A stretch of DNA of 64,000 nt from Paramecium octaurelia (Eukaryota > Ciliophora > Oligohymenophorea > Peniculida > Parameciidae). The stretch spans positions 262,681 through 326,680 of the forward strand of contig CAJJDP010000035.1 in assembly GCA_905182995.1 (NCBI GenBank), in the 5' to 3' direction. The translations under genes and the position numbers were made by a program. The notes under the pieces are model-generated. The model was not told where the DNA came from, ran no database searches, and worked only from the letters and a program-made list of their open reading frames with translations. Shown here piece after piece: positions 50,774 to 61,055 of this stretch; position 1 is the first letter of the stretch; each line of letters starts with the position of its first letter.

Positions 50774-51362
50774 ATGAACTCAACACCTGTTGGAACAAGA
50801 GTCAGAAATAATAGAGAATCAATGTCAAATATAACTATCAATAAACTACTGCTTCCGAATAATTTAAAATTGAAGAAATCTCATTAGAATTCTTAGAGTC
50901 AGCAAATTTTGGATTAACAAATAGATGAAAATGTATTTTATATTCCGAAATAAACTTTGAGAAGAGCTAAATATTCAGAATAAAATAGTAAACTGCTTTC
51001 TATTATTCTTAGTAATGACAAGCTCAACAGCAGGAAAATCATTGCAATCCCAACTAATTGGTAAGTTTTTGAATGAAAATATCATAAAATTCCATTAAAT
51101 AAAGTCTCGAAAGTAAATTGCCATTAAAGACTTAGTATCATCTTCAAAAACCTATCACGCAACAAAGAAAGATGGGAATATAAACACAGAACCAAATTAA
51201 GTTAGATAATCTCTCCCTTTTATGCCTCAATTGAAATCATCCTAAATAATTGATGATCAATATAAATTCACTTTTTATAGTCCGAAGACTTAGGAGAATA
51301 AACTTAGATTGCCTAAAGAATTCTAAATTCAACCCTGTAGTAAGAAAAAATATTTTATATGA
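50774..51362 (+). CDS. Unknown protein, copy 1 of a tandem pair
   Basis: About 187 residues with one 25-base intron (50988-51012). It is basic, Ser/Gln/Asn-rich and probably disordered. The C-terminus reads YKFTFYSPKTQENKLRLPKE then FQIQPCSKKKYFI. The downstream gene ends FTFYKSPSRGLPKEFQITPS then RKMFF, so the two share an FTFY..SP..LPKEFQI.P motif and a basic-aromatic end. No known domain. Direct repeat arrangement and shared C-terminus point to an old tandem duplication. Confidence 0.65.
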
Positions 51363-51429
51363 GTAAAGCAATGAATCTAATAATTATATATATAATATAA
51401 TTTTTAATTGCAAAATCTTCAAGAATTTC

Positions 51430-51961
51430 ATGTCTGCTAAGAAAATAACATCTCCGCAAACTAATAGATGTCACCCCACCAGCAGAGGCCATGATATTAA
51501 AACCATTTAAAAATTAGAATTTTTTACAAGTACAAATGCCAAAATAAATAAGGTATTCAAGTATAAGGGTTATTAGTTATCAGAGCAGTAAACATCAGTT
51601 AACTTCTGTTACAGAACAAATACAAGTGAACTGCTTGACAAATAAGGTCTCTTTAAAAAATGGTCAAAATAATGATAGAGAAAAAATAATTAATTAATTA
51701 CTACAGGAGAACCTAAAATTGAAGGAATAGAATGATCAGAAAAATAAATTAATAGAGATGTTGATTGATGAAAGAACAGATATAAAAAGAGTTACAAGTC
51801 TTCATATTCCTCATATTCCTCATGAAAGAGATATTTAACAGTCAAAAACAAATTTTAGACTATAAAGTCCAAATCATATGGAATTTACATTTTATAAAAG
51901 TCCTAGTAGAGGGTTACCCAAAGAATTCTAAATAACTCCTTCTCGGAAAATGTTTTTTTGA
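51430..51961 (+). CDS. Unknown protein, copy 2 of a tandem pair
   Basis: About 166-167 residues. One intron near 51550-51590 is required; both a 28-base and a 31-base version keep the frame. The N-terminus MSAKKITSPQTNRCHPTSRG is basic; a coiled stretch (NQLLQENLKLKEQNDQKNKL) is followed by the direct repeat HIPHIPH and the shared C-terminal motif FTFYKSPSRGLPKEFQITPS. It starts 67 bases after the previous stop. Function unknown; a cytoskeletal or kinase-target disordered protein is possible given SP and TP sites. Confidence 0.6.
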
Positions 51962-52260
51962 GAAATAATAAATACTGATATTTTCATAAATGTTTGCTCT
52001 ATAATTATGCAAATTCAATAAAATATCATCATAAACCATTATTTAAATATGGTAACAAGAACTAAAAATGAATTTTAAACACTAGTAAAATCAGTAATTA
52101 ATTAAATTAGTTATAAATAAAAAAATTGATTCATATTACTAATGCTTAATTTTTTATTATATAATTAATTATAACAATAGAAACTCTAAATATTTTAAAC
52201 TAAAAACTAAATTCTCTAAATATTAGACAAAATATTAAAATTTTCAAACTAATTTTTTGA
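51962..52260. other. Intergenic AT-rich stretch
   Basis: About 300 bases of AT-rich DNA upstream of the SET gene; nothing recognisable. Confidence 0.5.
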
Positions 52261-54434
52261 ATGGACAGGGATTAGGAAACAAAAAAGTTGCGCCGTTAAA
52301 GCGAATTATAAAATTTACAATGCATTTCTTCAACTGATGCAAAAATGGAAGAACTTGATTCATTTTGGAACTATAATCTTAAGTAGAGTTGCTCTGTTAA
52401 TATAGAGGATCTATTCTAGATTTAAATGGAGGACAATAGTACTCTTGAATAAATAGCTTCAAAGATGAAAATATTCTTAAAACCACAAATTGAAAATGTA
52501 AAATTTAACTTTATGATTAGTTTTTAAAAGTGAATCGAAGAAATGTTAAACTAATCAAATATCCAAAAGCATAATGGAACACCAATTTGAGTATTTAGAA
52601 AAAGGATGTCAATTAATTATACTTCTCCGATTAATAGGCCGTATTTCAAACAAATGAAAATTAAGTTATTATTCACAATATTGCGCCATAATTAATACAT
52701 TAATATACAAATTATTTAAAAATAGATCAAAATATTAAAGTATAAATGTGTATCTAAAATAGAGATAAGAAACACAAGATCTAAATTTTAAGTACAACTT
52801 TACTTCGGAATTAAGAGAAAAATATAAACTTGACATTCTCAAAGTCAACAAAGAATTATGGAGATCTTAAGAAGGGATCAATTAAATGATTCTGCTTAAT
52901 AAGAAATATGCCCTAAATCAAATGGACTTTAGTAAGATTATTATAATTAAATTCTAGTTTAAATTTATTCTTAATATTTATATTTAATTGAAAAAAAGAA
53001 TATTTCAAAATTAACTTTAAATGAAATTTTTGATTACCTCTAACAATAACTAATTAAAAAGAATGTAAACATAGAAATAAATCTAAATTCATTAATATAG
53101 ATCTACCTACAACTTTAAAACAAGTAGTTTTCTCAAATTAAGCAAACAATATTCTAAAAAATTAATTTCATTTAACAATTTGATTTAACCGCAATTTAGA
53201 ATCTATCATTTAAATCATTTAGAACAAATAGATATATAGAAGCAGACTTAGCATATATTTGCAATTCATGCTCATAATTCTTAAATTAATGTACTTGCAC
53301 ATTCATTAACAAATTGGCTTAAATAAGAAACCTATTAGACTTTTGCAGCATTGTAAATTATAAGGGACCCTCTAGAAAACCTGCTTGGTACTATGATATT
53401 TTAAAAGCTAATGTATAAAGAAGTTGCGGTGAAGGGTGTTACAAAAACTAAAACAATTTTGAGTTATTAAAAAAGAAACCGAGTAATAATTAGTTGATTG
53501 AAGAATATTAACCAATAAAAATTGATAGAGATCCATGCTTATTAACTTAAATCTATAATTAGGATTGTTTGTCTATTTTTATACAAGCAAGATATCGATA
53601 CAAGGAAATAAAAGAACAATACTTATAAACAATAAAATAAATACAAGAAAATCAAGATTAAGAGGCACTAATTAATTATCCTTTTAATAATGCAAATTTA
53701 TATATTCCATGTTCTCATAAATAGGATTTTAAATGTCAAAATTGCAATTGTGATTAATTTTGCTCAAAATACTGTGATTGTTAATAAGGTTGCTGTACTA
53801 AAAAGCTGTAAGGATGTACATGTAAAGAGAGATGCTCTATTGATAGTAAATGTTCTTGTAGAATCGACAATGTGGAATGTGATCCTTTAATATGCAAATG
53901 CTGTAATGTTGATTCAAATTTTGTTTGTTCCAATATCCAGATTTTAATTAACAATGTCTAGCCTACTTTATTGGGAAGATCTGGCGTTTGTAACGGGCTT
54001 GGAGTATTCGCAAGAAATTATATAATGAAGGATGAATTAATAATTTTATATATTGGAGAAGTACTAATTGATGATGAAGACGAAATTCGAGATCAATTTG
54101 ATGATACATTTACATTTTATAACTATTAATTAAATGAAGATAAATATTCATTGGAAAGTAGATTTTGTGGAAATGAAAGCAGATTTATTAATCACAATAG
54201 TTAAAATTTAATGAATTGTAAAACCAGACAGATATTTTCTTCAGGTACTAAAATAATTTCATTTTAGGAAAATTTCAACTAGCAATTTATGCTCTTACAG
54301 AAATTTCTCCATAACAAGAGATATTGTTGAATTATAATGAAGGCGATCAAATCAATAAAGATCTAAATAATTGGGTTGACATCAACTCTTAGTATTGGAA
54401 TTATAAGCAAACTACTTTCATTGGATAAAAATGA
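52261..54434 (+). CDS. E(z)-type histone methyltransferase (CXC and SET domains)
   Basis: About 692 residues, introns at 52498-52520, 52740-52762, 52932-52957 and 54245-54267. The N-terminal 400 residues are helical and poorly conserved. A Cys-rich CXC/pre-SET region follows: CNSCSQFLNQCTC, then CQNCNCDQFCSKYCDCQQGC and CTKKLQGCTCKERC to CDPLICKCC. The SET domain reads LLGRSGVCNGLGVFARNYIM (GxG motif), ELIILYIGEVLIDDEDE, ESRFCGNESRFINHNSQNLM with NH, and, after the last intron, GKFQLAIYALTEISPQQEIL then LNY with the catalytic Tyr. CXC directly before SET marks the Enhancer-of-zeste group of Polycomb repressive complex 2 (H3K27 methylation). In Paramecium, EZL proteins act in transposon silencing and DNA elimination; which paralogue this is cannot be told here. 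Confidence 0.9.
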
Positions 54435-54485
54435 TTTATAATTTTTGTGATTATTTAAAGTAATATCATTAAAATTAATTATCCT

Positions 54486-55383
54486 TCAATTTTAGGGATT
54501 AAACGAGAGCTTCTCATAGGCAGATAGATACTTTCTTAAATGAGTGAGAGAGTTATTGCAAATATAAAGTAACTAGTAATTATATATTTAATTATTTACT
54601 TAATATTTTTGAATTAAAACTTGAATCAGTTAGAGTAACCTCTTTGTGAAGTTTTCTTGTTTGAAATGATAGAGATTGACTACCAAATGCACTATGTCTT
54701 CATATTTTGTTTGCTGTTCAAGTAGACTCTATTCTCTCATATTACAAAATTCAATAATTGTTTTTAAGTTCGCTTTTTTTAAAGCTTAATAATCTTCCTA
54801 TTCCAAAGGGACATAACCATAACAGATATTTTTATTGAGTTAAAATACCATCTGTTTTAGTTTAGCAAGACCATCAGAGAAAATGAGTAGGGCATCTTTA
54901 TGGTATTATACTAAAATTAGATATTACTACTGTTTACATTGACAATTTAAGTCAGCTCTATAAACTGGACTAGAAAACTCACTCTTTGTTATTATGTGGT
55001 ATTAATATTGAATTTAAGAGTCATTAATGTTGGTAAGGAATTTTGATTATGATATCCCATCCTTATTTTTCATTCGAACTCTTCTTTAAAATTGACCCAT
55101 TGAAATCGAAGACCCAGAAATGTAAATATCGAAATTCTGTGGGTTTACACATTGAAAACATATTTTTCTGTGGTTCCATACGTCATTTGAATTCTTATTA
55201 GTAACTCTGTTAGGCCCTGATTCCCATTATATTTTTTAAACTTTTTCATACTGAGAAATAAAATATTTATATTCCATCAAATGATAAGCCACTTCAGCTG
55301 TCCAAATATCGTTCTAAATATGAAAAAAATTATACCTGAGTCCAAGTCATTCGAATTGCTTGTTCTGGATTCCATTGTCCCAT
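54486..55383 (-). CDS. Unknown protein with coiled C-terminal half
   Basis: About 282-291 residues. A 22-base intron (55314-55335) joins a short first exon (MGQWNPEQAIRMTWTQ) to the main one. A further 27-base in-phase intron near 54568-54594 may or may not be removed. The first half contains Trp and Cys residues and mixed strands (NDVWNHRKICFQCVNPQNFD, YRADLNCQCKQQQYLILVQY). The second is helical (EQSLLEQQTKYEDIVHLVVN). No family recognised. Converges on the SET gene with about 50 bases between stops. Confidence 0.65.
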
Positions 55384-55713
55384 ATATTTTGATTTGCCAG
55401 AAATATACAAGGCCTGACCAAATTCAGTCTTATAATGGATTTATAATCGGATCATATTTACTATTTATTATTAATTACAAAGGATTTATTTTAGTTGGTT
55501 ATGATGATAATAATAATACGCAAATTTTACACGAGCAATTTTTATAAAAATGATATAATATGAAATATTAAAAAATAATATAAAAATTGTATAATATCCT
55601 AATTCAATAAGTAAAAACTGATTAGATATTTGGTTTTGGTGATTTCAGATTTCGAGAATGATCTAATCATGCATTTAAAATTTATCTATATATCTTTATA
55701 ATCAATTATATAT
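55384..55713. other. Intergenic stretch
   Basis: About 330 bases. A plus frame that begins at 55281 stays open to 55551 but is antisense to the previous gene over its first 100 bases and has no motif. The remainder is AT-rich without features. Confidence 0.4.
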
Positions 55714-56599
55714 TCATGATATCTGAGATACTTTTATCTTTTTAAGATTATTCTTAATTTATTATATAATTTCTAATAAACATATTTCCATTAATTTTTG
55801 TAAATAAGTATAAATCTATAATTTTGTTTGTTTATCAATCCTCGAGCTTCTTTCTATTATTAATTCATTTAATGAAGACGCACTCTTAAAAAACATCTAG
55901 AGCCAGTACAATAAATCATCATTCACCTTGTTTTTTTGCTTTAAGTAATCCTTATATACCACCATGAACTGTTCCTTTAACTCCAAAGATAACGATGCTA
56001 TTTCTGCCTCAGGTGTAAACCTATATAACACAGTCATCTATAGATATAAATATGACACACTTTATCGATTGCAGCAACAGCATTTTTGAATAGAGCTGCC
56101 TTATATTTATGTTCTGGTTCTGAATTAAATATCTTAGGCTTAAACATTACATATTAGGTAATGAGTCCCCCTTTTACAAGCAATACATTCCATCTTTTTA
56201 TTAGAAAACTCACCTATTATATTGTATTATAATCACCTTCTCCTCTAACTTATCAATGTGGTGGATTTATTCAAGCGATTCATTGAGTGCTGGTTTGCAA
56301 TCGTTCAATCTATAAGGATTCAATTAGCATAAGTCCAAACATTACTAACATCTTTCTATAAATTTTTCAATGTTCTTGCTCACCTTTCCCAATGAGTTTA
56401 GTAGAATGATGGTCTTGGTATAGCATTCTGCTTATTCAAAATGAGAATTTGAATGAGCACCTTTCCGAAATAGAATAAGAGCGTTGCCTAGAGTAATGTT
56501 GTTACTTGTCTCTTCTTATAATTCAATCAAGAATTGATCAATTTTTTAAATCATAATTTAATTATATTTTTATTGCATTTATGATATCATTATCTGCAT
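55714..56599 (-). CDS. Unknown helical protein
   Basis: About 279 residues if the first in-frame ATG (56599) is used; in-frame Met residues at 56578 and 56554 are alternatives. Introns at 56214-56236 and 56038-56060 are needed. The protein is alpha-helical with regular Leu/Ala spacing (ECYTKTIILLNSLGKVSKNI, HKYKAALFKNAVAAIDK), which hints at TPR-like or VHS/ENTH-like helices, but no signature is clear. Two Cys-rich turns (ERCQQCLDLCQL) are notable. Confidence 0.6.
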
Positions 56600-57184
56600 A
56601 TCGTTTATATGCACAGCCTTTTGTCTGGATTCTTTATACTAAAGTTATATTTAAAGCAAAACAATTGATAAATTCGATTGCGAGAATATATAAAAATAAT
56701 GTTATATTTTATTTCCCAAAAAATTAATAAAAATATATTTATTTATTCAAAAATCTCTTGCAAATTAATTCAATACTGTTCTTCTAATAAATTGAAGCAA
56801 GAGCTTATTGTAATCAATTTTTGGTTTGCCTTAAAGTGTGTATTTAATTTAAGGGCTTATTGCAAAATTTGAATATGATATATGTTAGTTTAAATTACCA
56901 TTTTTTAAATATAATAGCAGATATTGAAGCCAAATCAATAATATTGATCAAATTTTAGAATGGCTCTATTGATTTTCTCTTTATTCATATATAGAACTTA
57001 TATTTCATAAATTATTCTTAAATTATATACCCTTTAGTTGGAGTGTTCAAAGCAAATAAAGTGATTAAGTAGTTGTGAATTATAATTATCAATGAAATCT
57101 ATAATATTATAATAGTACTACAGGTTGAGAATATTTAATAGCATTCATTATAAAAAGTTCATAATTATTAATAAAAAACGAAAT
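56600..57184. other. Intergenic AT-rich stretch
   Basis: About 585 bases. A 64-codon plus frame at 56678 has no motif and is probably chance. No repeats or RNA-like signals seen. Confidence 0.45.
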
Positions 57185-57419
57185 ATGGATATTAGATTAA
57201 GGCAGCAATCAGCCATGACCTATTAAGAATACTTAAACTATTTTAATAAAGAGCCAGATTCTCCTCGAATTCAGTAATAATATTTTTAAACAGGATAGCC
57301 CCAAGGATAGTCCAGTAGAACCTTTATCAGATTTAGAGTTGAGTCCTGTTTAGGAGAAACATCGAAATAAGCTAACAGTGTAGAGCTGTAAAGTCATCAA
57401 AATTAATTCAAAACTATGA
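57185..57419 (+). CDS. Small Ser/Pro-rich unknown protein
   Basis: 69 residues with one 25-base intron (57274-57298). It begins MDIRLRQQSAMTYQEYLNYF; after the intron it has several SP sites (KDSPVEPLSDLELSPVQEKH) and ends in a basic segment (RNKLTVQSCKVIKINSKL). Probably disordered and a possible phosphorylation target. It converges on the next minus gene, 27 bases apart. Confidence 0.55.
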
Positions 57420-57446
57420 TTATCAACTTTATATAGTTAGGTATGT

Positions 57447-58460
57447 TCAACTAAAAAAGAATTTATTTTAAGATAAGATATGTAAAAATATATGTGACTA
57501 ATGGATATTGGTAAGATCATCACTTTTAAATACAGTTAAAGCTTATTCTCTAATTCTAAGCTCTTTAGTGGGTGTATTCTTTAAATTATTGTAGATATGG
57601 TTTCTCTGCATATATTAAATTTTGTAATTTAAGTTTTGCTGTCTATAGTTTTCATCAACTTCTTATAGTCTCTAAATTTATTTTATTAAATCTGTCCTTC
57701 TTATTTCATTTAGGTCTTATTTAAGTCTCACTTTATGCTGTCAATTCAACATTAAATTTATTGTGTTATCTTTTGAATTCAGCAAATTTAGCATCTAGTT
57801 ATTCAAGATTACTCTTAGTGATCAGCTTAAACATCAGCATCCGCATTTGTTTAAGTTTTATTGAATTATTAATGCTCTCCTGAATTCATTATTAGCACTG
57901 ACAATTTAGCAGATGATTACTTAATCAGAGGAGTTTAATTGAAAATCTACCTAATTAAAGCTTAGATCATAAGAGCATATATTGATTTAAGCTATGATCA
58001 ATATTCTTCAATAAATTTTAATCACTTAAGTTAGAAAATGAGTAGATTAGTAAGTGATAAAGAAGGACAGGATAATTTTCTAAAGCAGTTGCTGTAAAAC
58101 TTATTTCTACGACTTAAATTTCAAAGCTCTCTTGTTTTTATTGACTTCTAGAAACTGATTACTCATAGTTTTTTATTGGTTTCTTAGTATTCTTGAGTTT
58201 AATGAATTCTATTTTTAAGTTATTCTCTTCTTGATTAATGTGAGCTGTTCAAAGTACTTTATGCATGTTTATGTCATAATTTTATTTTATAGTCTTAACA
58301 ATTATTTGCATCCTAATATCTTATTCAAGACTAAGAACTGATGTTTGGTGTTAGTATGCTTTATCTTAAGGTACAATTCTAAATCATCTACCTCATCTTA
58401 TAGGTCATAGTTATGTTCATGAATAGAATCCAACTATTCTTGTACTGGTTCTTAAACCAT
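57447..58460 (-). CDS. Coiled-coil protein
   Basis: About 300 residues. Four introns of about 34, 19, 32 and 26 bases give a continuous frame whose total is divisible by three. It is mostly coiled coil rich in Gln, Lys, Leu and Asn (YDLQDEVDDLELYLKIKHTN, NKNKRALKFKSQKQVLQQLL, EQLDAKFAEFKRQHNKFNVE). No other domain. Exact splice sites for the shorter introns are uncertain. Confidence 0.55.
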
Positions 58461-58485
58461 TAGTGAAGTTCAACCAAATAAAAGT

Positions 58486-58875
58486 GTGACTTCCAAAGGC
58501 ACTCTTTTTCAATTCAGTTGTTATTTCAACAGTTTCTTTTTCTATATTTTAGCAGAGTATGTAATAGCAATTAACACTATAAGCAACACTTTTTTCATTA
58601 AAATAATTAAGGAAAATATAGATAGAAATTATAGTAACAAAACGACTATCATATATTCAAATTGGCTATTATTAAAAAAGCATTTAGAAATGAACTTTTT
58701 GAAAAGCTCAATCAATCTATTCAACAATTTTAATACATTTTTATTTTCAAAAACAAGTCAATTTATTAAAATATTTACTTTTATATTTCTATCCTCAGTA
58801 AAAATTCAAAATCTCATAGGATAATTAATTTAGATTATTTTTTATTTAGAAGCTTATCTTAATATAAAATGTTGA
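58486..58875 (+). CDS. Weak candidate gene, low-complexity
   Basis: A TGA-free plus frame of 129 codons from ATG 58486, starting 25 bases from the start of the minus coiled-coil gene. It is rich in Phe, Ile, Asn and Lys with hydrophobic patches (FNSFFFYILAEYVIAINTIS, FIKIFTFIFLSSVKI). The composition is close to that of translated AT-rich noncoding DNA. Confidence 0.25.
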
Positions 58876-59653
58876 AATCTTGTTCATTTGTAATAAATAA
58901 TTAATTTATAAAATTATTAAAAATTCACCATATCATATTTTTTTTAAAGGCAGCTCTTTTCAGTATTTCATTCAAATTAATTTTATCAATATTTTCTCAA
59001 ATCTCTTATTAAAGTACCTTTAAAGAAACAAATTTAAACAACCTTTCTCATCTAACAATGGGTTCTCTTTAAATATATATATCAGATAATCGAATAAGTT
59101 CTAAAAGTTAATTAAAATTTATATTTCAACTTATATAACTTTTAAAGCTATTATCAAATCAGCTGTTATTAATTAATTATGAATTGTGAATCCTATTCAA
59201 CTGTGGTTTATTCAATTTTCTTTGATAAATTTCTACATCATTAAATTTGATGATAAAATTTGCCATATTCATCAAAATGTAAAATGATTACTTTATCAAT
59301 TAATTTCTTCTCAAGAAAATCTTCCAATTCATATAAATTTTAATTTAATTATTTATGCCTCATTGTGGAAGCAAAAAATAATTCCTTTGGTTACATTAAT
59401 TAATAATATCAAATAAAGACCTTTATTCTTAAACTTGAATTGTGACCATAACCTAGTATATTTACCAAATAAGCTGCTTATACAGAAAACAAAAAAGCCT
59501 TTAAAAGAAACTTACAATTAGTAAACACAAAGATCTCATTATGCAATTGCTCTTAGCTTACCTGTTAAATATTAACTTTGTATTAATACAGCTTGTATTA
59601 TTGAAAATAAAAGGTAATATCAGAGAAAGGAGAGCAACAAGTAGATAATAAAC
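58876..59653. other. Poorly resolved AT-rich region with a possible gene fragment
   Basis: About 780 bases. On the minus strand 59238-59363 encodes a protein-like string (ELEDFLEKKLIDKVIILHFD then EYGKFYHQI), and an overlapping frame continues it (MANFIIKFNDVEIYQRKLNK) without a visible splice site. A plus frame near 59480-59550 (ENKKAFKRNLQLVNTKISLC) is similar. These may be remnants of a gene. The rest is AT-rich. Confidence 0.3.
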
Positions 59654-60814
59654 ATGAGCAGTTTTTTTGATAAGAAATTTCAATAAAATAAACTTTTGAT
59701 TTCTAGGCTATTACTTACCTCTTTAAAAGCTCACTATATTCTTAAATTAACACATAATACTACTGAAATGCCTTCAAAACAATAATTTATTGCTTGTCTT
59801 CTTGATTAACAACTAATCCACAGAGAAAAATGATAAGCCTTACTCCATTTATTATATTAGAATATTTTTTTTAAACAGAAGCAGAAAGATGAAATTTATA
59901 TAAGAATAAAGTCAAACCCAACAGAATGTAAAGCATGTTGTTAAAAGTTATCGAAATAACCTTAGTTATTTTTCACAATAAAATTTGATACAAGCAGATG
60001 GATAGAATTTGAACATTTTAGGCTTAGATAGAAGATGGATTAGTTATTGTATTGTAGATAAATAGGATATCGTAAGACAAATACTAGAATAAGAGATCGA
60101 CCAAGAAAAGGTTTGCTAATGATTTATGTAAGTGAAGGTAAATCAAATAACTAGTGAAGAGTTTAATAAAGATGTTCATAATTTACTCAAAGTTTACAAT
60201 CATATTATGATATATATTTCAGTTATATTATTAAAAATATACCTGAATAATTTAGATTAAAAGAAATTTAACTCAGGATAAAGGCTTGGTTATTGATAGT
60301 AACAATTATATCATTTTTAATAATTCTATGATATCAAGGAATATGAGATTGAATTGGAGGTTAGATCATAATTATATCACTTAAAAAATAAATAGGGAAC
60401 CACATATAAATCTCCATAAAAATTGCCATTTTATTCAAACATTGTATTGCTTGGAACCGATTCTGTTTTACTCAATTAAAAGGATTCTCTTGAAGTCTGC
60501 ACACACTTTAATAAAGAATATGAGATAAATGTAAATAGAAGATAGAAATACAAGTTACCTTAGATCGATATGGGATAAAAGTTGAAAAGCCAACAGAGCC
60601 TCCACAATTTAGCTTTCCTCATCTTTTAAGTTTCCATATTAATGAAAGTAGGTAATCTTCATAAAAAATTGTAGAATTCGTATTAAATTTGTTAATTTTC
60701 TAATTTAAGTAATATAATACAGATTATTTAGAGAATTCTAAATCTAAAAAATATTGTCAGAACCTTAAATAAGGAAATAGTCTTACTATTTATGTGTATA
60801 TTAGATCGATATGA
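59654..60814 (+). CDS. Probable multi-exon gene, structure unresolved
   Basis: Several TGA-free stretches in one direction read well and can mostly be joined by short introns. They include LNILGLDRRWISYCIVDKQD and QILEQEIDQEK, then VNQITSEEFNKDVHNLLKVY after a 27-base intron. Later come EYEIELEVRSQLYHLKNKQG, LPFYSNIVLLGTDSVLLNQK and FNKEYEINVNRRQKYKLPQI, and, after a 23-base intron at 60652-60674, FKQYNTDYLENSKSKKYCQN before TGA at 60812-60814. The start ATG 59654 and one middle splice (it would need a 40-base intron) are doubtful. No family recognised. The 3' end of this gene is duplicated at 63595 onward. Confidence 0.4.
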
Positions 60815-61055
60815 AAATCTAAGCCCAATAAAAATTTTATTCTTAATTTACTAAATTAATAAACTTCTATAGAGCTTAAAGTCTTTCTAGCAAGTAATAT
60901 TGATTCACGATTCTTTTTTTTCTGCAACTTCATGATTATAAAATATAGCATGATGCTTATTTTCACAATAGGTATTAAGCAAGTATTTCAATAATAAATA
61001 AAAACGGATTATAATATTTATTATGAATAAATTTTCATTAGTCTTGCTACTTATT
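60650..61055 (+). repeat. 406-bp direct repeat, first copy
   Basis: Identical, as far as I can read, to 63595-64000 (offset 2945). It covers the 3' end of the upstream gene, the intergenic region and the first 33 bases of the repeat-protein gene. Confidence 0.9.

Noticed and set aside
55281-55551. Plus-strand frame of 90 codons upstream of the unknown minus gene
   Set aside because: Its 5' part is antisense to the first exon of that gene, which has a clean 22-base intron; no domain seen.
56678-56872. 64-codon plus frame
   Set aside because: Composition matches translated AT-rich noncoding DNA; no neighbours or motifs support it.
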